Positions 45,315-52,681 of a stretch of DNA of 64,000 nt are shown in pieces. Position 1 is the first letter of the stretch; each line of letters starts with the position of its first letter. The notes under the pieces are model-generated. The model ran no database searches. It worked only from the letters and a program-made list of their open reading frames with translations, and was not told the origin of the DNA. This DNA is from a virus. Where the stretch lies: the IMG/VR virus record IMGVR_UViG_3300021964_000047, positions 1 to 64,000 of that record. One strand, 5' to 3'. Both the position numbers and the translations under genes were made by a program.

Positions 45315-45734
45315 ATGAAAGTTAAAATTAAAAAATTACACCCTGACGCTGTCATTCCATCATACGCTAAACACGGTGATGCAGGAATGGATATTGTTTC
45401 CATAAGAAAGGAAAAGGATAAGCATAATAACGATGTTCATTATACAGGTATTGCTCTTGAAATACCAGAGGGATATGTTGGGCTTATCTATCCTAGATCT
45501 TCTATTTCAAAAACAAGCTGTGCTTTGCGAAACGCTGTTGGAGTTATTGACTCTGGCTATCGTGGAGAGATCATATTTAAGTTTGCTTGTTCGTCAAATC
45601 TAAATTGCTATAAAGTCGGAGATCGTATTGGCCAACTAATTATTATGCCTTATCCTCAAGTTGAACTTGTAGAAGTCCAAGAACTTTCTGACACTGAACG
45701 AGGTGACGGCGGTTATGGATCAACGGGGGTTTAA
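45315..45734 (+). CDS. dut: dUTPase
   Basis: A 139-residue trimeric-type dUTP pyrophosphatase with all five motifs in order: AGMDI, PRSSISK, VIDSGYRGEI, GDRIGQLII and RGDGGYGSTG. It removes dUTP and supplies dUMP for ThyX. The ATG follows CGGAGG 12 nt after dnaE. The stop overlaps the next start. Confidence 0.95.
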   Translation: MKVKIKKLHPDAVIPSYAKHGDAGMDIVSIRKEKDKHNNDVHYTGIALEIPEGYVGLIYPRSSISKTSCALRNAVGVIDSGYRGEIIFKFACSSNLNCYKVGDRIGQLIIMPYPQVELVEVQELSDTERGDGGYGSTGV

Positions 45735-46009
45735 TGAATAGAGCACAACGAAGAGCTGCTGCCAAGCGCAACAAACAGAATGAAAATTCTGAAGTTGAAG
45801 AAAAGATGGCTCTATTCGGTAAGCTGCCTGACGAATGTCAGGCATGCCTTTCCCCGTTCGATAAGAAGGACAGGAACCAAGTTATGACTTGGTCGGTTGT
45901 TGTTCGGTCAGACACCGAACAAGTTAGGCTTTATTGCCCAGACTGTTGGTCAAAGGCTAAAGCAGTTGTTGAAGCATACGAGAAAGAAAATGGACGAGAT
46001 CAAGAATAA
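45734..46009 (+). CDS. Small zinc-binding phage protein
   Basis: A 91-residue protein. It begins MNRAQRRAAAKRNK, then has CQACLSPFDKKDRNQVMTW and YCPDCWSKA, two CxxC pairs likely to bind zinc. This arrangement is familiar from T4-like marine phages, without known function. It overlaps dUTPase by one base and the next gene by 20 nt. Confidence 0.7.
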   Translation: MNRAQRRAAAKRNKQNENSEVEEKMALFGKLPDECQACLSPFDKKDRNQVMTWSVVVRSDTEQVRLYCPDCWSKAKAVVEAYEKENGRDQE

Positions 46010-46319
46010 AGAAAAAAGAGTTGTCTTTACGGACACAGATGTTCGACATGCTCAGTTGAGAATACGTCTTCAGCATGACAACCTTTCGCAAGCAGATTTC
46101 TTTCGCGCATTAATTACAGGATATCTTGAAAATGATGGGCGAATTGTAAAGTTTCTTGCTAATTATAAGGAGAAGCATGGCATCCAAAACAAGAAAAAGC
46201 GAGGCCGTGTTGTTGAGGAGATAGAGCAAGGAGAACATCTTTTGGAAAAATTCGGAATCAAAGACGACGAGTTAGAAGGAATCTTTGATATGATTGCAGA
46301 AGAATTTCCCGACCTTTAA
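45990..46319 (+). CDS. RHH-like small phage protein
   Basis: A 109-residue protein starting at ATG 45990. TDVRHAQLRIRLQHDNLSQ, then ADFFRALITGYLENDGRIV looks like a strand plus two helices of a ribbon-helix-helix unit. A basic linker (KKKRGR) and an acidic C-terminus follow. It could bind DNA as a regulator. No strong ribosome site is visible, so translation is probably coupled to the upstream gene. Confidence 0.65.
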   Translation: MDEIKNKEKRVVFTDTDVRHAQLRIRLQHDNLSQADFFRALITGYLENDGRIVKFLANYKEKHGIQNKKKRGRVVEEIEQGEHLLEKFGIKDDELEGIFDMIAEEFPDL

Positions 46320-46374
46320 TTCCTTTTCTTGTTTTGAATAATAATTAATAACAAACCTAGGAGATATTAATATC

Positions 46375-46899
46375 ATGGCTAAAAAACTTTTATCAGAAGC
46401 GCAAGTACGTAAATTTATGGGACTTGCTAATATGGATGCTAATCTTTCTTCAAACTTTCTTAAAGAAATGTATCACAAGCGTGATGATGAAGAAATGATG
46501 AACGAAGAAGAAGAAATGGAAATGGACGCTGATATGGAAGCGAAAATGGACATGGTAGATGCGGCCCCCGAAGGAGGTGATATGGAGGGTGAAGCCGACG
46601 GACCAGACGTAGAACTTGATGAAGAAGAAGTTGCTGACGCACAAGAAGCAATGTCTAAAGTTCAAGCAGTTCTCGACAAACTTATGGGTGGCGCAGGTGC
46701 CGGAATGGATGACATGCCAGCCGAAGAACCCATGGATGACATGGATATGGGCGGAGAAGAAGAGATTGACGCTGATGTAGAAGTTGAACCTACCGAAGAT
46801 GAAATCGTTCAAGAAGTTGCCCGTCGTGTTGCTCGTCGTATCAACGAAGCCGCTCGTGCTCAAAAGAAAGCCGATCGTCTTCTTGGTCGCAAAAAATAA
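46375..46899 (+). CDS. Very acidic head/core-like protein with LSE-A tag
   Basis: A 174-residue protein, highly acidic in the middle (runs of Glu, Asp and Met) with a basic C-terminus (QEVARRVARRINEAARAQ). It begins MAKKLLSEAQ, with an LSE-A site like the prohead protease consensus. Acidity and helical ends resemble phage scaffold or core proteins. It has CTAGGAG upstream. The minus-strand open frame opposite it is a shadow of its repetitive codons. Confidence 0.7.
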   Translation: MAKKLLSEAQVRKFMGLANMDANLSSNFLKEMYHKRDDEEMMNEEEEMEMDADMEAKMDMVDAAPEGGDMEGEADGPDVELDEEEVADAQEAMSKVQAVLDKLMGGAGAGMDDMPAEEPMDDMDMGGEEEIDADVEVEPTEDEIVQEVARRVARRINEAARAQKKADRLLGRKK

Positions 46900-46900
46900 C

Positions 46901-46929
46901 TTGACAAATCGTTCATAAACGGTTACAAT
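46901..46929 (+). promoter_or_regulatory. Sigma70-type promoter overlapping a terminator
   Basis: TTGACA, 17 nt, then TACAAT. The predicted start near 46936 falls within the 5' arm of the hairpin at 46934-46958. Confidence 0.8.
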
Positions 46930-46933
46930 ATAA

Positions 46934-46958
46934 GGAGAGGGCAACCTCTCCTTTTTTT
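46934..46958 (+). terminator. Terminator hairpin at a transcription start
   Basis: Perfect 7-bp stem GGAGAGG/CCTCTCC, GCAA loop, then seven T, immediately after a -10 box and 4 nt before the GGAGG of the next gene. It can stop transcripts arriving from upstream. Transcripts started at this promoter would lack most of the 5' arm. Confidence 0.8.
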
Positions 46959-46969
46959 ATGGAGGTAAA

Positions 46970-47350
46970 ATGGAAATCATTTTATATGGCCTTTTCTTTA
47001 TAACAGGATACCTTGTTCATAGCACGATTGTTTATGTGTTGTCTCTCGGAATCTCTGTTACAATATATAAGAGAGCCATTGAAGATTGTCTGTTATTATT
47101 TGCAGACAATTATGAAAAGCAAATTCATATGAACGAAGCGCTTTATCTTTCTTTTAAACAAAACGGAGCACCTGATGAGGTGATTGATGATCTTAAGAAG
47201 CGAGACAAGATAAAACTGAAAGAGCATATGAATTCTGTAATCTCGAACATGCTGAAAATCGTCCCGACAAGATTTCGAAACTTAATTGATTTTAATAATT
47301 GGGAAACAGCCGAGAAAGAAATAACAAAAATAATAAAGTCAAGAAAATAA
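46970..47350 (+). CDS. Membrane-anchored small protein
   Basis: A 126-residue protein. Residues about 2-32 form one long or two short hydrophobic helices (ILYGLFFITGYLVHSTIVY). The rest is a charged helical cytoplasmic domain ending in a basic tail (EITKIIKSRK). No family recognised. It is transcribed from its own promoter. Confidence 0.7.
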   Translation: MEIILYGLFFITGYLVHSTIVYVLSLGISVTIYKRAIEDCLLLFADNYEKQIHMNEALYLSFKQNGAPDEVIDDLKKRDKIKLKEHMNSVISNMLKIVPTRFRNLIDFNNWETAEKEITKIIKSRK

Positions 47351-47351
47351 C

Positions 47352-47380
47352 TTGACAACCTATTCAGAACATGTTATATT
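47352..47380 (+). promoter_or_regulatory. Sigma70-type promoter for clpP
   Basis: TTGACA, 17 nt, then TATATT with extended TGT, beginning 1 nt after the previous stop. The ATG at 47404 follows TAGGAGG. Confidence 0.87.
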
Positions 47381-47403
47381 ATATAAGTCATTAGGAGGTA
47401 ATT

Positions 47404-48087
47404 ATGACATTTGGAAAACGTAGAAAAAAAGCTGATGAAGAAATCGATGAAACTTCAGAAGAAACAACCGAACCAACGGAACCAACAAAGCTCAAAATAA
47501 ACCTTGGGCAATTGCTTGGTAACGGAAGTGATAAAGATCCTCGGATTATCGGCTTGTTCGGTGGTGTTGAAGAAGAGAAAGCAGGAGAGCTCTGCTATCA
47601 TCTTATAACAATGTCAGAACCAGAACCGCCTGTATTTGATGAAGAAGGGGAAGAGATTCCACCTGAACTTGTCGAGGACATTACATTTTATATTTCAACA
47701 TACGGCGGCTCTGCTGATGATATGTTCTCAATTTATGATGTAATGAACTTTGCAAAGACTCGTTGCGATGTTGTAACCGTTGGTCTTGGAAAGGTTATGT
47801 CCGCTGGTGTTCTTCTTCTTGCTGCTGGAACCAAAGGAAAGCGCAAGATTGGACGCAACTGTCGTGTTATGATCCACGCTGTCTCTGCTGGTAATGTTGG
47901 AACTATCCATAACCTTGCAAATGAGTTGGAAGAAATTCAGCATCTTCAGGAGGCTTATATTGATGCAATTGTTGAGAACTCGAATTTTACAAAGAGATCT
48001 CTTAAGAAACTTATGGATCGAAAGGTAAATGTATATTTATCTGCTGAAGAGGCCATAGAACATGGAATTGCTGATATTTTGATCTAA
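47404..48087 (+). CDS. clpP: ClpP-like serine protease
   Basis: A 227-residue protein of the ClpP/crotonase fold. YISTYGGSADDMFSIYDVM forms the substrate loop. The catalytic Ser is in GKVMSAGVLL (about residue 133), the His in MIHAVSAG (about 157), and a C-terminal NVYLSAEEAIEHGIAD carries the likely Asp region. The first 35 residues are charged and extra. ClpP-like proteins in phages can be prohead proteases, but the sigma70-type promoter and location away from capsid genes suggest a regulatory protease or host-ClpP modulator. No ATPase partner is present. Confidence 0.88.
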   Translation: MTFGKRRKKADEEIDETSEETTEPTEPTKLKINLGQLLGNGSDKDPRIIGLFGGVEEEKAGELCYHLITMSEPEPPVFDEEGEEIPPELVEDITFYISTYGGSADDMFSIYDVMNFAKTRCDVVTVGLGKVMSAGVLLLAAGTKGKRKIGRNCRVMIHAVSAGNVGTIHNLANELEEIQHLQEAYIDAIVENSNFTKRSLKKLMDRKVNVYLSAEEAIEHGIADILI

Positions 48088-48096
48088 TTATAGTAA
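48083..48096 (+). promoter_or_regulatory. Candidate late promoter motif
   Basis: TCTAATTATAGTAA matches the late-type motif except for the first base. It ends 13 nt before the ATG of the endolysin gene, a late function. Confidence 0.4.
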
Positions 48097-48109
48097 AAAG
48101 GATTCAATA

Positions 48110-49003
48110 ATGGATAAAATTTTCTATAATGAGTCCTCCGCCGTTAAACTTGGGTGGTCCCCCGATTGGTTTGGGGCCTCCCATTTTGACGAGGAGTTGC
48201 TCAAAAAGGTCAAGAAGTTTCAACAAGAGCACGGTTTAACCGCTGACGGCTTGGTTGGGCCAACGACTTATCGTCGTATTTGGACCGAAAGAGAAGCATC
48301 GCTTGCTGATTATCGACCAAAGACTATTGCCAACCGAGGCCAATCTTATATTATATGCAACAATGATTATGTTGAAATTGATTGGCCTCGTGTTGTGCTT
48401 CCAATTGAAGCGGATGGTTTGAGATTAACATCTGGTTTCAAGACTGTCCGAGAAAAAAGAAAAGTAACAAACTTTGTTTGCCATTGGGATGTCTGTCTTT
48501 CATCAGAGTCTTGCTTCAAGGTTTTAAAGAACAGAGGAATCTCTGTTCATTTTGCAATTGATAACGATGGAACGATCTATCAGTTCTTGGATTGCAATCA
48601 TATCGCTTATCACGCAGGCTCAACCAAATGGAACTCAAACTCTGTTGGTGTTGAAATAGCCAATGCTTATTATCCAAAGCATCAAGGCTGGTATAAGTCC
48701 AAAGGCTTTGGCGAGAGACCTTTGTGGGAAAACAAAAAGGTCCACGGCTCAACCCTTGATCCTTTCTTGGGCTTTTATGATGTTCAGCTCCAAGCGCTTC
48801 AGGCTCTTATGAAAGCAATGAACAAAGCCTATGATATTCCGTTTGCGTGCCCGACCGCTCCAAATGGTGAAACATCAACTGGTGTTTCAAGTGTGGCTGC
48901 CGCCGGAAGGTTCAACGGATTTATATCACATTATCATTTAAAGAAGACCAAAATTGATTGTGCCGGTCTTGATCTTAAGCAACTACTCGAGGAAATAAAA
49001 TAA
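48110..49003 (+). CDS. Endolysin: N-acetylmuramoyl-L-alanine amidase with peptidoglycan-binding domain
   Basis: A 297-residue lysis enzyme. An N-terminal peptidoglycan-binding unit is clear (ELLKKVKKFQQEHGLTADG, then LVGPTTYRRI, about 29-60). The Amidase_2 domain follows, with zinc ligands in FVCHWDV (His near 125), YHAGS and the final HLKKTKIDC. GVEIANAY is also typical. No signal peptide is present, so it needs a holin; the holin-like protein at 52361 is a candidate. Its stop overlaps the next gene's start. Confidence 0.92.
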   Translation: MDKIFYNESSAVKLGWSPDWFGASHFDEELLKKVKKFQQEHGLTADGLVGPTTYRRIWTEREASLADYRPKTIANRGQSYIICNNDYVEIDWPRVVLPIEADGLRLTSGFKTVREKRKVTNFVCHWDVCLSSESCFKVLKNRGISVHFAIDNDGTIYQFLDCNHIAYHAGSTKWNSNSVGVEIANAYYPKHQGWYKSKGFGERPLWENKKVHGSTLDPFLGFYDVQLQALQALMKAMNKAYDIPFACPTAPNGETSTGVSSVAAAGRFNGFISHYHLKKTKIDCAGLDLKQLLEEIK

Positions 49004-50481
49004 TGTCAAATAAACTTACAAAAGAAATGATTGATGCTTTGATTCAAGAAGCAATGTTGCAGGAGAGGTTCCCAAATGCTTACACTGCTGCTGAATTGGA
49101 TGCTTTGGATAAAGGTAAAAAACTTGCTAAAGACTTGGCTGGCCTTGAGACAGACACGAGAGAATTAGCCCCAAATGATATTAGGAAAGCATTCGCTTCT
49201 GGCGATCCTGATAAAGTAAAAAAAGTCGTTAAGTTAAAAAACACTAAAGGTTTAGATGCCACATTGAAATCCGATTTAGATGACATAATTGATGACTTGG
49301 GCGGTGAGTTAGACACTACCCAAAAAAGAATGAAAACTGATTCTGACAAGATTACTCAAATTGCCGGTGATATTGATATCGGCACTGGAGTTTCTCCCGA
49401 AGCATCTGCTTTGACGGGCAAAGGCCCAACTGGTAAGGTTCCAAACATTAAAGTTTCCAAATCTGTTATTGAACAAATGAAATTATTTGACTCCCCATCC
49501 GCAGCAGGTAAATTCCAGCAACTTCAAGAAGTTGCAACGAAAGTTGCTAACAAGCAATTTCCACAAGATACACAAGAAATGTTCAAATTTATCACTCAAG
49601 CAAATGTGTTGAATTACTTTGGGAACATGGCGAAGGCCTCTTCTGGTATTGAAGCCGGATTTGAGTTTGAAAAATTTTGTGTTGTATTCATGAATGGATT
49701 CCAAGTTGGCGGAGCGAACGGAGCCGCTGATGTTTTCTTGGCCCTAAAGAATGGCCAAGTTGTACCAACAAGTCAGAAGTTTTATTCAGACATAAAAAAT
49801 GTAAAGCAATCAAACAAAGGTCAAGGCCAAGCAGGATTATATTATTTATTAAATCAACCAGATGTCGATGAAATATATTACTTTGTGGGCATAAAAGAGG
49901 GCGGGAATACCGCAGCAGAATATACAAACCTAAAAATGTACATTATAAAAATCACACAAGATGGAAGTCATTTTTACGGGCAATCTATGGGCCCTGAAGG
50001 AAGTTATACAAGTCCTGAAAAACTTGGAGAGTTTACACTTGATAAGAAAAACGGTAAATCTCGCCAGACCCATATGTTTCCACAAGAAGGTGGAAAAGAT
50101 TATTCTGAGCATTTGGCAACTATACCAATCTTGAATAATCCAAGTGCTGATACCGCCGCAATCGCAGAATATATGTCTGGCCAGATGACTGCTGGAGATA
50201 CAGAATTTGCTGATTTTTCAAAAGCGGTTGTTGGTATTTTTGCATCTCTAAAAAAGATGGAAAAAAATACACAGATCTATAATGCAAAACAAGGACAAGG
50301 TAGAAAAAGTGATGCTTCGAGTTATGTCAATGAGATTGCAGTTAGTTATGTAGCTCTGCGAGATGATTATAATCATGTCTTTGGAGTTGCCGGAGAAACT
50401 AAAAAACTTGCAGAAAACAAAATGACCGAACTTGATCTAATGGTCGAGAACATGGTAAAACAATTTTTAAAAGGAAACTAA
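49003..50481 (+). CDS. Tagged protein with nuclease-like (PD-(D/E)XK-like) core
   Basis: A 492-residue protein. It begins MSNKLTKEMIDALIQEAML, a helix with an IQE-A cleavage-like site resembling the tagged series at 33-38 kb. About residues 215-265 show GFEFEKFCVVFMNG, GAADVFLALKNGQ and SQKFYSD, an arrangement like PD-(D/E)XK nucleases, although Gln stands where Glu/Asp is usual before the Lys. It may be an injected nuclease, a structural relative or an inactive form. Confidence 0.65.
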   Translation: MSNKLTKEMIDALIQEAMLQERFPNAYTAAELDALDKGKKLAKDLAGLETDTRELAPNDIRKAFASGDPDKVKKVVKLKNTKGLDATLKSDLDDIIDDLGGELDTTQKRMKTDSDKITQIAGDIDIGTGVSPEASALTGKGPTGKVPNIKVSKSVIEQMKLFDSPSAAGKFQQLQEVATKVANKQFPQDTQEMFKFITQANVLNYFGNMAKASSGIEAGFEFEKFCVVFMNGFQVGGANGAADVFLALKNGQVVPTSQKFYSDIKNVKQSNKGQGQAGLYYLLNQPDVDEIYYFVGIKEGGNTAAEYTNLKMYIIKITQDGSHFYGQSMGPEGSYTSPEKLGEFTLDKKNGKSRQTHMFPQEGGKDYSEHLATIPILNNPSADTAAIAEYMSGQMTAGDTEFADFSKAVVGIFASLKKMEKNTQIYNAKQGQGRKSDASSYVNEIAVSYVALRDDYNHVFGVAGETKKLAENKMTELDLMVENMVKQFLKGN

Positions 50482-50544
50482 ATGATTAAAATATGCAAAC
50501 GATGCAACAGTCAAGACTGCTGGTGTCACTGGGGAGATCAATGA
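50482..50544 (+). CDS. 20-residue Cys-rich microprotein
   Basis: A 20-codon frame, MIKICKRCNS followed by QDCWCHWGDQ, with AAGGAAA upstream. Its TGA overlaps the ATG of the next gene (ATGA). The Cys/His set CxxC...CWCH could hold one zinc ion. It may be a real microprotein or a short leader ORF coupling translation of the next gene. Confidence 0.45.
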   Translation: MIKICKRCNSQDCWCHWGDQ

Positions 50545-50768
50545 TATATCTATTGATTGCATTGGCTCTCGCTGAGGAGCCGTCACCTGTTATCGTCTAT
50601 AAACAGGAAACAGAGATCGACTTCGAAGCTGTTGACATTGAAGGGCAACTTGTCAAGCCCGAAGGGACCTTGGTCCAAGAAAGACAAGAAGCAACATTCA
50701 ATCCTCTCATTAAATTGAGAATGGATTGGGATGAAGAAATTTCACAAAGCGTTAGCGAAATCAAATAA
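50541..50768 (+). CDS. Small exported protein with VEGQLVKPEG motif
   Basis: A 75-residue protein. The ATG at 50541 follows GGGGAG. The first 13 residues (MIYLLIALALAEE) are signal-like. The mature part, EIDFEAVDIEGQLVKPEG, then QEATFNPLIKLRMDW and SVSEIK, closely recalls a short motif I know from secreted proteins of Myxococcota and related bacteria. This suggests acquisition from, or a shared protein with, such a host. Function unknown. Confidence 0.6.
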   Translation: MIYLLIALALAEEPSPVIVYKQETEIDFEAVDIEGQLVKPEGTLVQERQEATFNPLIKLRMDWDEEISQSVSEIK

Positions 50769-50778
50769 TGGAGGAATA

Positions 50779-52353
50779 GTGAAGCATTATAATAACGGTC
50801 AAGAATTATCAACAAAAGTATTAAACGGAGTTAACAAACTCGCAGACAATGTAGGATCAACATTGGGCCCTCGGGGAAGAACCGTCGGCATTATGTATCA
50901 GGGAGAGAACATCCCAATGGTAACGAAGGACGGCGTGACCGTCGCAGAACATATAACCTTTGAAGATCCTTTTGAGAATATGGGAGCACAGATTGTAAAG
51001 CAAGCAGCTAAGCAATCAGCATCAAATGCCGGAGACGGAACGACAACGGCAACCATTCTCACTCGTGGTATTCTAAACCGAGCACAGAAGTATATCGTGG
51101 CTGGTGCTTCACCAACCGAAATCAAGCGAGGAATGGATAAGGCTTGCGAGGCAATTGTAACAAACCTCAAGGAAATCGCAAGACCTGTCCAATCCAAGCA
51201 AGACATTGAGCATGTCGCAACCATCTCGGCGAACAACGACAAAGGCATCGGAACCCTTATTGCCAATGCTGTTGACTCTGCTGGAAAGGACGGCTCCGTT
51301 CTCGTTGAAGAAGCGAGGTCAATCAATACATCACTGGATCTCATTGAAGGATTCAGAATTGATCAAGGCTGGTTGTCTTCAAAGTTTATTACAAACGAGA
51401 GACAGAACACAGCCGAGTATCATGATCCTTTGATTCTTATCACAGATGAGCAGATTGACACCGTTGAGCAAATCTATCCTGCACTTGAGCTTGCAGCGAA
51501 AGATCAACGTCCTCTTCTGATTGTCGCCAATGAAGTAGAAGGCCAAGCACTCGCAGCTCTAATTGCAAATGCTGTCCGAGGAACCATGAAGGTGTGTGCT
51601 GTCAAATCGCCACGCTATGGTGAAGAACGACGCTCTATTCTAAGAGATTTGGCCGCAACTGTCGGAGGGGTATTCATTACCCGTGAAGATGGTTTGCTTC
51701 TAAAAAACGTTCAATTAAAGCAATTTGGAAGGTCAAAGTCGGCAACCATTTCCAAGTTCGCAACGACTATTGTTGGAGGACAAGGTAATGAAGAAACTAT
51801 TGAGACACGAATTGAAGCAATTAAAAACGAGATTCAAGAAACGGAAGACATGGCAACGTGCGAAAGATTGCAAGAACGAATTACAAGGCTGGCTTCTGGT
51901 GTTGCTGTTATCCGTGTGGGTGCTGCGACCGAAGTCGAAATGATTGAGAAGAAACATAGAATCGATGACGCTCTTGAAGCTGTTCGCTCTGCTTTGGAAG
52001 AAGGTATTCTTCCCGGTGGTGGTGTTGGTTTGTTAAGAGCATCCGTTGGTCTTTATGTTGAGACTGATAACGAAGAGCAAGCACTTGGAGCTAAGATTAT
52101 CCTCGACGCAGCCCAAGAGCCTTTGCGACAATTGTGTGTCAATTCAGGCGAATCTCAAGATCTAATTCTTGATGGTGTTGTTCATAAGTCTCGAGACGAA
52201 GGTTATAATTTTCTTACAAGAAACTATGTAAACATGCTTGACGAAGGAATCATTGATCCTTGCAAAGTAACACGCTGTGCTCTGCAAAATGCTGTGTCAG
52301 CCGCATCAACTTTATTAACAATGAACTATGCTATTGTAAGCACGAAGGACTAA
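50779..52353 (+). CDS. groEL: GroEL-type chaperonin
   Basis: A 524-residue full-length Hsp60. The GTG at 50779 follows GGAGGA. STLGPRGRTV, TKDGVTVA and AGDGTTTATIL form the ATP site, with the magnesium-binding Asp in DGTTT. The apical domain (about 180-370) and a C-terminal GGGVGLLRA are in place. The flexible GGM tail of bacterial GroEL is missing. With the GroES-like gene at 32519 the phage could form its own folding chamber, probably for the large sheath or capsid proteins. Confidence 0.95.
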   Translation: MKHYNNGQELSTKVLNGVNKLADNVGSTLGPRGRTVGIMYQGENIPMVTKDGVTVAEHITFEDPFENMGAQIVKQAAKQSASNAGDGTTTATILTRGILNRAQKYIVAGASPTEIKRGMDKACEAIVTNLKEIARPVQSKQDIEHVATISANNDKGIGTLIANAVDSAGKDGSVLVEEARSINTSLDLIEGFRIDQGWLSSKFITNERQNTAEYHDPLILITDEQIDTVEQIYPALELAAKDQRPLLIVANEVEGQALAALIANAVRGTMKVCAVKSPRYGEERRSILRDLAATVGGVFITREDGLLLKNVQLKQFGRSKSATISKFATTIVGGQGNEETIETRIEAIKNEIQETEDMATCERLQERITRLASGVAVIRVGAATEVEMIEKKHRIDDALEAVRSALEEGILPGGGVGLLRASVGLYVETDNEEQALGAKIILDAAQEPLRQLCVNSGESQDLILDGVVHKSRDEGYNFLTRNYVNMLDEGIIDPCKVTRCALQNAVSAASTLLTMNYAIVSTKD

Positions 52354-52360
52354 TTACATC

Positions 52361-52633
52361 ATGGATAATAACATGGACACTAACGCTCACTTAATATCAT
52401 TAATTCAAGAACTCAGAGGCGATCTCCAGCGAATGGCGGAGAAGCAAGATGAAATGAATCAAGATGTTAAGAAAATAAAAGAAGCGGTTTACAACCCAGA
52501 CTCTGGGCTTTATGCGAGAATAAGAGATCTGGAACAATGGAAAGAAACTTATTCCAAAGTTACTTGGGGTGTCCTTACGACTGTGTTGGGTCTAGTTACT
52601 GCGACAATATATAAAATGATAATTGGGGCTTGA
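52361..52633 (+). CDS. Holin-like protein, XhlA type (coiled coil plus C-terminal helix)
   Basis: A 90-residue protein. An N-terminal coiled coil (LIQELRGDLQRMAEKQDEM) leads to NPDSGLYARIRDLEQWKET and one C-terminal transmembrane helix (VTWGVLTTVLGLVTATIYK). This matches XhlA-type lysis proteins. It lies 3.4 kb after the endolysin. A single-helix holin or holin partner is the likely role. The start may be ATG 52361 or 52373. Confidence 0.65.
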   Translation: MDNNMDTNAHLISLIQELRGDLQRMAEKQDEMNQDVKKIKEAVYNPDSGLYARIRDLEQWKETYSKVTWGVLTTVLGLVTATIYKMIIGA

Positions 52634-52645
52634 CAAAAGCCCCAA
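52623..52645 (+). promoter_or_regulatory. Perfect inverted repeat over a -35 box
   Basis: TTGGGGCTT and AAGCCCCAA are perfect 9-bp arms with a 5-nt centre. The -35 TTGACA lies across the left arm and loop. It resembles, in GGGGC content, the elements at 26558 and 27184. It may be an operator. Confidence 0.55.
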
Positions 52646-52658
52646 AACATGTTATAAT
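52630..52658 (+). promoter_or_regulatory. Sigma70-type promoter
   Basis: TTGACA, 17 nt, then TATAAT with extended TGT, 24 nt before the ATG at 52682. Confidence 0.87.
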
Positions 52659-52681
52659 ATAATATAAACTCTGGAGGTATT

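Noticed and set aside
46450-46944. A 164-codon minus-strand open frame opposite the acidic gene
   Set aside because: It is Phe/His-rich and arises from antisense reading of GAA/GAT repeats. It has no ribosome site, and every supported gene is on the + strand.
47404-48087. Prohead protease
   Set aside because: ClpP-like folds serve this role in some phages, but here no capsid or scaffold-protease cluster is near, the promoter is early-type, and T4-like phages use a different protease.
52349-52362. Late promoter motif at the end of groEL
   Set aside because: ACTAATTAC matches by sequence, but it overlaps the stop codon and the start of the holin-like gene, leaving no room for a leader before ATG 52361.
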